A DNA stretch of 20,708 nt from a virus. A model generated the notes under the pieces. The model saw only the letters and a list, made by a program, of their open reading frames with translations, was not told where the DNA came from and searched no databases. Numbering within the stretch: position 1 is the stretch's first letter; each line of letters starts with the position of its first letter. Positions 5,599 to 9,977 of the stretch are shown piece after piece. The stretch spans positions 1 to 20,708 of the IMG/VR virus record IMGVR_UViG_3300028430_000114; one strand, written 5' to 3'. The position numbers and the translations under genes were made by a program.

Positions 5599-5679
5599 CT
5601 AGCCTCTCCAAGCCAATAAAACGCCAATGTAGGCAAAGGTTGCGAGACAAACAATAGCCAAAATAATGTCTTTTTTCAT
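5599..5679 (-). CDS. 26-residue single-pass membrane peptide
   Basis: ATG 5679-5677 overlaps the TGA of the upstream gene (ATGA), and the frame closes at TAG 5601-5599. The peptide is MKKDIILAIVCLATF followed by AYIGVLLAWRG: a basic N-terminus, one hydrophobic span of about 19 residues and a short WRG tail. This is the shape of a small phage membrane peptide; lysis, holin-like or exclusion functions are all possible and none is shown. The hairpin terminator at 5525-5556 follows it. Confidence 0.55.
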   Translation of the reverse strand: MKKDIILAIVCLATFAYIGVLLAWRG

Positions 5680-5972
5680 GATTGCGCCTCCTCATCCCAA
5701 AACATTGCTTCTTCATAGATTTCAGGGTAATACTCTTGAAGAAGGGCTTCACCCTTGGCTAAAGCCTCCTCAAGGGTTGCGTAGATGCCTTGGATAGCCT
5801 CAGAGAAGTCACAAGTGACATAGTAGCAAGTGACACAATAAACCCCTGAGAGCCTTTTATTGACAGAGACTAGCCCGTCTCCGTCCGCACAATAGACTTC
5901 TGAGACATCAGAGTATTGAGAAGGATGAATTGTCCAAGTAAGGTGAGAACTGTTAATAGTTTCTAATTTCAT
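5676..5972 (-). CDS. Unknown acidic protein
   Basis: 98 residues, ATG 5972-5970 with AAAGGCTTC upstream. The N-terminal half is beta-rich with three Cys (VYCADGDGLVSV, YCVTCYYVTC); the C-terminal part has TLEEALAKGEALLQEYYP and an acidic end (FWDEEAQS). No family recognised. The LEEAL-KGEALL helix resembles helices in small phage proteins read together with single-gene operons. It is translationally coupled to the 26-residue membrane peptide. Confidence 0.6.
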   Translation of the reverse strand: MKLETINSSHLTWTIHPSQYSDVSEVYCADGDGLVSVNKRLSGVYCVTCYYVTCDFSEAIQGIYATLEEALAKGEALLQEYYPEIYEEAMFWDEEAQS

Positions 5973-6021
5973 GATTGAAGCCTTTCAAAAATTTAAACGA
6001 CCAAGAAAAAACTTTCCCGAC

Positions 6022-6055
6022 CAAGAAGAAAAGCCCGAGATGGCAATCTCGAGCC
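6022..6055 (-). terminator. Terminator after the 6063-6665 gene
   Basis: Minus strand stem GGCTCGAGAT / ATCTCGGGC with loop TGCC (6032-6041 paired with 6046-6055, one G-U pair), followed by TTTTCTTCTT. It sits eight bases past the stop of the gene at 6063-6665. Confidence 0.7.
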
Positions 6056-6062
6056 TACCAAG

Positions 6063-6665
6063 TTACTCAGCACAACGGCTCAAAGAAAACTCGTAGTTGA
6101 TGCCGTCAATCGTTGCTTTGACAAAGTCAACTTGACGCTTAAGGATTGGCTCGATTGCTTCCAAGACTTTGCCGTAGTGTGTGCCGTCTTCTTCTGTGCC
6201 GTTTTCTTGATCAACTTCAGCCGCTTCATAAATTCCGTCACAAATATCTAAACCGTTTTCTGTCTTGTAAAGCGGAAGGCTTGTCCAATCTCCCTCAGTT
6301 TGACGAGTAGATTTAATCTTTAACCAATAATCACAATTCAGGGATTGATCGACTTCTGCATAGGTAGCAGGTTTGCCGTCAAGAAGCATTTGCCAAGCAT
6401 ATTGATAACCCTTGTCTTCCTCAAAGTCTTCAGCTTCTACCTCACCCGAAGAAAACGGGCCTTCTCCGTAGTGGTAGGAGACTGTTTCCCAAGCCGCATA
6501 ATCGCCTGTAAACATCTCTAGGTGGACTTCTCCGAGGTGATCCATGCAAGGCATTAGATATTCGTGCCAAGAGCCTGCTTGGTGGTATTCCGAGGCTCTG
6601 AAGGATAGTGGGAAGACTTTCTTGTCTCCACTTCTTAAAGTTACTTCTAAGGATAAGTTGCTCAT
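6063..6665 (-). CDS. Unknown phage protein, about 200 residues
   Basis: 200 residues from ATG 6665-6663, chosen because AAAGGCGTAAA precedes it, the same leader as at 1623-1632; an open frame continues upstream to 6803 but has no binding site. Sequence is acidic and aromatic: GSWHEYLMPCMDHLGEVHLE, then WETVSYHYGEGPFSSGEVEAE and GYQYAWQMLLDGKPATYAEV. Predicted mixed alpha/beta, soluble, no signal peptide. I do not recognise it. It is a one-gene unit with a promoter at 6725-6753 and a terminator at 6022-6055, so probably expressed early or constitutively. Confidence 0.6.
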   Translation of the reverse strand: MSNLSLEVTLRSGDKKVFPLSFRASEYHQAGSWHEYLMPCMDHLGEVHLEMFTGDYAAWETVSYHYGEGPFSSGEVEAEDFEEDKGYQYAWQMLLDGKPATYAEVDQSLNCDYWLKIKSTRQTEGDWTSLPLYKTENGLDICDGIYEAAEVDQENGTEEDGTHYGKVLEAIEPILKRQVDFVKATIDGINYEFSLSRCAE

Positions 6666-6724
6666 TTTTACGCCTTTCTTGTTGACACTTGTTGAACTGT
6701 ATAAGGGCATTTTTTTGCACCTTA

Positions 6725-6753
6725 CATATATATAGGTGAAAGAATCGTGCCAA
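6725..6753 (-). promoter_or_regulatory. Candidate promoter for the 6063-6665 gene
   Basis: Minus strand TTGGCA (6753-6748) is followed after 15-17 bases by an alternating TATATATATG (6734-6725), a workable sigma-70 -35/-10 pair. The same stretch also reads TGGCACG-N4-TTTCA (6752-6737), one base from the sigma-54 core (GG and the -12 GC replaced by TC), so a sigma-54-like promoter is a weaker alternative. Confidence 0.45.
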
Positions 6754-6915
6754 CTCTCGTAACCCCTTGATTTATAAGATACCTCCAAAACCCTAAGAAT
6801 CACAAAGGTTTAAATTCTTACTGGTCGGAAGTTATAGCCATGTGTCGAATCATTACTTTTTGTTCTTATGACTGGAAGTTGTTAAGGTATAGCGAAGATG
6901 CTACATCGCCCCTAT

Positions 6916-6950
6916 ATGCGAATCGTTCTCATTATCATTCTCATTTGCAT
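6916..6950. promoter_or_regulatory. Fur-box-like sequence
   Basis: The core TTCTCATTATCATTCTCATT (6926-6945), read on the minus strand, is made of the GATAAT/GAGAAT-type hexamers typical of iron-regulator Fur boxes (AATGAGAATGATAATGAGAA). It is flanked by the inverted arms ATGCGAAT and ATTTGCAT. No iron gene lies beside it in the window, so the role is uncertain. Confidence 0.4.
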
Positions 6951-6956
6951 AATGTT

Positions 6957-7040
6957 AGTTAGTGCTTACTCCCCGACCAACAAGTTAGTGAGTGCTCACT
7001 TCTATGTGTGTGAGTGCTTACTTGTAAGTGTGTACTCACT
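6957..7040. repeat. Four 14-bp operator-like repeats, AGTNAGTGCTYACT type
   Basis: AGTTAGTGCTTACT (6957-6970), AGTGAGTGCTCACT (6987-7000), TGTGAGTGCTTACT (7009-7022) and AGTGTGTACTCACT (7027-7040). Each is a full or partial dyad (AGTGAG-TG-CTCACT is perfect). Starts are 30, 22 and 18 bp apart. This looks like a multi-site operator for a dimeric regulator; no regulator gene is adjacent. Confidence 0.6.
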
Positions 7041-7413
7041 TTGATAGGGGGGAGGGGTATGCGTGGTGTTGTAAATATTTGTGAACCCTCCTCCACACTG
7101 GAAAAGCCAATCTAAGCGTACAACACTAAACAATGGCTATCTGGATTAGGGGAGAAGACGGAATAGGAAAGTCAGGATAGTATGGGCGTAGCAAGGCAGT
7201 CGTAGCACATCTCATGGTCTTGAGAGTCCCTAGACTAGGGTGGGTGTCGTATAGCGTACAGAGTTAAGTTAATCTCTGTGGGGCATCAGGTCGTATTACT
7301 GTTTCCAGTGCGTACCTCTTTATAGCCACCGCCCTTGACTTCCCTGTCGGGTCATGTTGGGCAACCGTATATCTCATGCCTTTGAGGGTGCGACTGCCAC
7401 ACCCGACATCCCT

Positions 7414-7869
7414 TTACTTGTAACGCCAATCAGTTGTATCCGTGTTGGATTTACCAATGTTACACGCCTCACACAAGACTTGCAAGTTCTCAATATCAAG
7501 TTCTAGTTTTGGATGCTTTGACCTTGGAAGAATGTGGTCAACATGGATGTACCCACTGGTTTCCCCACAAGCCTGACACTTCTTGCCAAACTTAACCAAA
7601 GCCTTGTACCTGACATCCCGCCACTCCCTAGTCTTATAGAAGTCTTTACCCATTCCAAAGAAATAGATGGGTGGTGGTTCAAACTGGACTTTCTTCTTGG
7701 GAGACTTCTTTTGCATAGCCCAAGCTATTTGAGAAGCCTTTTTGTTAATGAGTGCTTGGATGACAGGGCTGGATTCTGCTAGTTTTGCTAAAGTTTTCTT
7801 AGCTTTTGCGGCTCTGGATTTGCGTTGTTGCTTAACTGCCACCATTCCTGTCTTGCTGTAAATTGCCAT
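7414..7869 (-). CDS. HNH endonuclease
   Basis: 151 residues, ATG 7869-7867 with AAAAGG eight bases upstream. Residues 1-65 are very basic and Lys-rich (RKSRAAKAKKTLAKL, QKKSPKKK), probably for DNA contact. Residues 78-140 form the HNH zinc-finger nuclease: YKTREWRDVRYKAL, CQACG (Cys98, Cys101), HVDHILPRSKHPKL (His109, Asp111, His112), ENLQVLCEACNIGK (Asn128, Cys133, Cys136). Free-standing phage HNH proteins are homing enzymes or assist packaging; the position next to the terminase genes fits either. Expression seems tightly controlled: strong promoter at 7971-7999, an internal dyad and a leader hairpin that covers the ribosome binding site. Confidence 0.85.
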   Translation of the reverse strand: MAIYSKTGMVAVKQQRKSRAAKAKKTLAKLAESSPVIQALINKKASQIAWAMQKKSPKKKVQFEPPPIYFFGMGKDFYKTREWRDVRYKALVKFGKKCQACGETSGYIHVDHILPRSKHPKLELDIENLQVLCEACNIGKSNTDTTDWRYK

Positions 7870-7878
7870 AAAAAAAGC

Positions 7879-7963
7879 CTTTTAGGGGTGGCACAGTTGC
7901 GCCCCCCGAATGCACGGAGGCTGTACCACTTCTAAAAGACTCATAGTCTGGCGCAATCAGACT
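7879..7963 (-). ncRNA. Structured leader of the HNH mRNA
   Basis: Read on the minus strand, the leader opens with hairpin AGTCTG-ATTGCGC-CAGACT (7963-7945). It then has an 18-position stem pairing 7938-7921 with 7896-7879 (one mismatch, two G-U pairs). The loop of the first hairpin contains TTGCGC and the loop side of the second ends in GCGCAA (7902-7897), a six-base match that allows a kissing-loop or pseudoknot. An alternative hairpin, AGACT-CAT-AGTCT (7937-7949), competes with the first. The second stem covers most of the AAAAGG binding site (7883-7878). Confidence 0.55.
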
Positions 7964-7970
7964 TACCTCC

Positions 7971-7999
7971 ACTATACAAGAATCTGATTCTCGTGTAAA
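7971..7999 (-). promoter_or_regulatory. Sigma-70 promoter for HNH gene with operator-like dyad in the spacer
   Basis: Minus strand -35 TTTACA (7999-7994), 17-base spacer and -10 TATAGT (7976-7971), five of six matches in each box. The spacer holds the dyad AGAAT-CAG-ATTCT (7979-7991), placed where a bound repressor would block RNA polymerase. Transcription would start near 7964, exactly at the first leader hairpin. Confidence 0.65.
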
Positions 8000-8013
8000 G
8001 TGTGCGCTAACTT

Positions 8014-8071
8014 CCAAGACGCATGGAGATTGTCACTAGGTACTATTAGTAATAGTCACCAGCCGTGTTGG
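8014..8071. repeat. Helix-forming repeat, copy 1
   Basis: CCAAGACG (8014-8021) pairs with CGTGTTGG (8064-8071), seven of eight positions. Inside, TGGAGATTG (8024-8032) pairs with TAGTCACCA (8053-8061), with a CA/GC internal loop between the two helices. The tip forms an ACTATT-AGT-AATAGT hairpin (8042-8056) that competes with the inner helix. Copy 2 begins 98 bp later with the same arms. Confidence 0.5.
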
Positions 8072-8111
8072 TTAAGTTTACAGTTCATCAGAATAAGTAT
8101 TCAATCAACAA

Positions 8112-8201
8112 CCAAGACGCATGGGGATTGCAACGGCAGAGTTTGGTTCTGATGCATCCCGTGGGGTTAAGTGAAGTCCCCGCAGTCTCCAGCCGTGTTG
8201 G
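8112..8201. repeat. Helix-forming repeat, copy 2
   Basis: Same outer arms as copy 1: CCAAGACG (8112-8119) with CGTGTTGG (8194-8201). The inner helix is TGGGGATTG (8122-8130) with CAGTCTCCA (8183-8191), nine positions paired allowing G-U. The tip is different and longer, with CAGA-N7-TCTG (8137-8151) and GGGG-N11-CCCC (8163-8181). Between copies the inner arms vary while keeping most pairs. The 3' arm overlaps the acceptor strand of the tRNA-like element. Confidence 0.5.
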
Positions 8202-8304
8202 TGTAACTCAGTTGGTAGAGTCATGGGCAGATTTCTGTCGATGCTGTGTAGAGTTGCAACAAAGCACAGTAGGCGAGTCGCTGGTTCAAATCCAGCCACC
8301 AACA
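8197..8304 (+). tRNA. tRNA-like element with oversized anticodon/variable region
   Basis: A perfect seven-base-pair acceptor stem (GTTGGTG 8197-8203 with CACCAAC 8297-8303, discriminator A), a D arm (ACTC-AGTTGGTA-GAGT, 8206-8221) and a T arm (GCTGG-TTCAAAT-CCAGC, 8280-8296) match a tRNA. The segment between D and T arms is 58 nt instead of the usual ~23-40. It folds into GGCAG-ATTT-CTGTC (8226-8239) and TGCTGTG/CACAGTA (8242-8248 with 8265-8271), with no standard five-pair, seven-base anticodon arm. CCA is not encoded. It may be an interrupted tRNA, a tRNA mimic or a decayed gene; amino acid identity cannot be assigned. Confidence 0.55.
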
Positions 8305-8329
8305 ACCTTCTTCCCTAACTGGATAAAAG

Positions 8330-8725
8330 ATGAACGCTGTAGATGCACTTCCTGATAACCTGAAGAAATCTAAAGGTCGCCCCCGTGGTACAGGAAAGAT
8401 TACTCTCTCTAAGTACGCAGACAACCCCTCTGCACTCGTCTTACCCAAGACTGAACAACAGAAAATCAAAGAACTCAAAGACCTCCTGATAAACAGTGCT
8501 GGTTCTAATGTCGTCATCAAAGCAGTTGAGATTGCCATGAATGACGAACACCCTGCTCAAATGGCGGCACTCAAACTCTGTATGGACAGAATGCTTCCTG
8601 TCTCCCTGTTTGAAAAAGAAGGAAAACAACGCTCCGCTGTCAACATCACAATTTCAGGCATAGGTGGTGTCACTATTGGGGAAAACCCTATAGAAGCAGA
8701 AGATATAGAAAGCAAAGATGTCTGA
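8330..8725 (+). CDS. terS: Terminase small subunit
   Basis: 131 residues, called from position directly before and overlapping the large subunit by eight bases, and from its shape: a basic, Gly-Arg-rich start (KKSKGRPRGTGKITLSKYA), a helical middle with IKELKDLLINSAGSNVV and HPAQMAALKLCMDRMLP, and an acidic flexible tail (IGENPIEAEDIESKDV). Small terminases bind the packaging site near their own gene and hand DNA to the large subunit; here the site could be the folded region at 8014-8304. The start ATG 8330 has only a weak GGATAAAAG binding site. First gene of the late operon. Confidence 0.7.
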   Translation: MNAVDALPDNLKKSKGRPRGTGKITLSKYADNPSALVLPKTEQQKIKELKDLLINSAGSNVVIKAVEIAMNDEHPAQMAALKLCMDRMLPVSLFEKEGKQRSAVNITISGIGGVTIGENPIEAEDIESKDV

Positions 8726-9977
8726 TTTGAACTTCAGTCTCCTGCCTTGGCAACAAATTGTTTTTAGCGATAAAACAAGATTTAAAGTCATTGCCGCTGG
8801 TCGAAGATGCGGTAAGTCACGCCTCTCAGCCGTTACCCTCCTGATTGAAGGACTCCAATGTACTGCTGGTTCGGCTGTGCTGTATGTTGCCCCTACCAAT
8901 GGTCAAGCAAGACAGATTATTTGGGATGTCTTGATGGAGTTGGGCAGAGAGGTTATTCAGTCTAGCCACATCAATAACATGGACATCACCCTGATAAACG
9001 GAGCAAAAATCTATGTTAGAGGTGCAGATCGCCCAGATACTCTGCGAGGAGTGTCACTCACCTACGCTGTGCTTGACGAGGTTGCCGACATCAAACCAGA
9101 AGCATGGGAGCAAGTCATTCGTGCTTCGCTGTCAGACAAAAAAGGTCGGGCAATGTTCATCGGAACTCCCAAAGGTCGTAACTTTTTCTATGACATTTTT
9201 AAACTCGGAAAATCAGAAACCGACCCCGACTGGAAAAGTTGGCACTTCACCACCAAAGACAACCCCCTGATAGACCCAACTGAGATTGAGTCTGCCAAAA
9301 AAACCCTCTCTACCTTTGCTTTCAAGCAAGAGTACATGGCTTCCTTTGACAACGCTGGCTCGGATGTCTTCAAAGAAGAATGGCTGAAGTATGGGGTAGA
9401 ACCTGACTATGGAAGCTACTACATTGCTGTGGACTTGGCTGGATTTGAGGAAGTTGCCAAACAAGCCGCCAATTCCAAGAAAAGACTAGATCAGACTGCT
9501 ATCTCTGTGGTCAAGGTGACAGATGATGGGAAATGGTTTGTCAAAGAAATTGCTTATGGTCGGTGGGACATCAGGGAGACAGCCGCCACGATTCTGCTGA
9601 AAATGCGTGAATACCGCCCTTTGTCAGTGGGAATTGAGAGGGGTTCGTTAAAAAACGCAGTTTTGCCGTATTTGAGTGACTTAATGCGGAAAAATAATGT
9701 ATATTCACACATAGTTGACTTAACGCATGGCAACAGGAAAAAGACAGACAGAATTATCTGGAGTCTCCAAGGGCGGTTTGAGCATGGGCGCATTGTGCTG
9801 AACTCTGAGGAAGATTGGGATGAATTCAAAGACCAACTTTTGATGTTTCCAGCCCAAGGCGTACATGATGACTTACCCGACTCTTTGTCATACATCGACC
9901 AACTTGCTGTCACTTCATACTTCCAAGATGACCAAGAAGATGAGTGGGAGCCTTTAGATGTAATTTCGGGAGTATAA
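8718..9977 (+). CDS. terL: Terminase large subunit
   Basis: 419 residues, the DNA-packaging motor. ATPase domain: adenine-motif LLPWQQIVF at the start, Walker A GRRCGKS (28-34), Walker B YAVLDE (116-121, catalytic Glu121), coupling motif GTPKG (149-153). C-terminal RNase H-like nuclease: IAVDLAGF with Asp239, GIERGS with Glu306, and GVHDDLPDS with Asp383/384/387. This nuclease cuts the DNA concatemer at the start and end of packaging. All catalytic positions are present and length is normal, so it should be active. It overlaps the small subunit gene by eight bases and is followed directly by the portal ATG. Confidence 0.95.
   Translation: MSDLNFSLLPWQQIVFSDKTRFKVIAAGRRCGKSRLSAVTLLIEGLQCTAGSAVLYVAPTNGQARQIIWDVLMELGREVIQSSHINNMDITLINGAKIYVRGADRPDTLRGVSLTYAVLDEVADIKPEAWEQVIRASLSDKKGRAMFIGTPKGRNFFYDIFKLGKSETDPDWKSWHFTTKDNPLIDPTEIESAKKTLSTFAFKQEYMASFDNAGSDVFKEEWLKYGVEPDYGSYYIAVDLAGFEEVAKQAANSKKRLDQTAISVVKVTDDGKWFVKEIAYGRWDIRETAATILLKMREYRPLSVGIERGSLKNAVLPYLSDLMRKNNVYSHIVDLTHGNRKKTDRIIWSLQGRFEHGRIVLNSEEDWDEFKDQLLMFPAQGVHDDLPDSLSYIDQLAVTSYFQDDQEDEWEPLDVISGV

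Larger units (their letters stand above)
6804..7413. other. Long intergenic region without a convincing gene
   Basis: About 610 bp with only short frames. The left part carries TTGTTAAGGTAT (6879-6890, also at 1713-1724), a Fur-box-like sequence and four operator-like repeats. The right part (7041-7413) has a G-rich tract (7045-7057), the inverted repeat CCCTAG-A-CTAGGG (7228-7240) and CAGAG...CTCTG around 7259-7278. A 37-codon minus-strand frame (7264-7377) is listed among the findings. No tRNA, terminator or coding signal is clear; a structured RNA or replication/packaging signal is possible. Confidence 0.5.

Noticed and set aside
6839-6961. A 40-codon plus-strand frame containing HYHSHLH
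   Set aside because: The His-rich tail is simply the Fur-box-like sequence read through; no binding site or other support.
6957-7040. Short repeats as a CRISPR array
   Set aside because: Repeat units are only 14 bp, imperfect, palindromic and unevenly spaced, with spacers of 4-16 bp; no cas gene.
7414-8304. HNH gene plus structured DNA as an IscB-type/HEARO system or a group I intron
   Set aside because: The HNH protein is only 151 residues without a RuvC-like or PLMP domain, and no interrupted host gene or intron core is visible.
7870-8330. A large phage RNA of GOLLD or ROOL type next to a tRNA
   Set aside because: The gap is much shorter than those RNAs and I cannot see their motifs by eye; a covariance-model search would decide.
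8065-8355. A 96-codon plus-strand frame before the small terminase
   Set aside because: It runs through the helix repeats and the tRNA-like element and overlaps terS out of frame; no binding site and no protein-like pattern.
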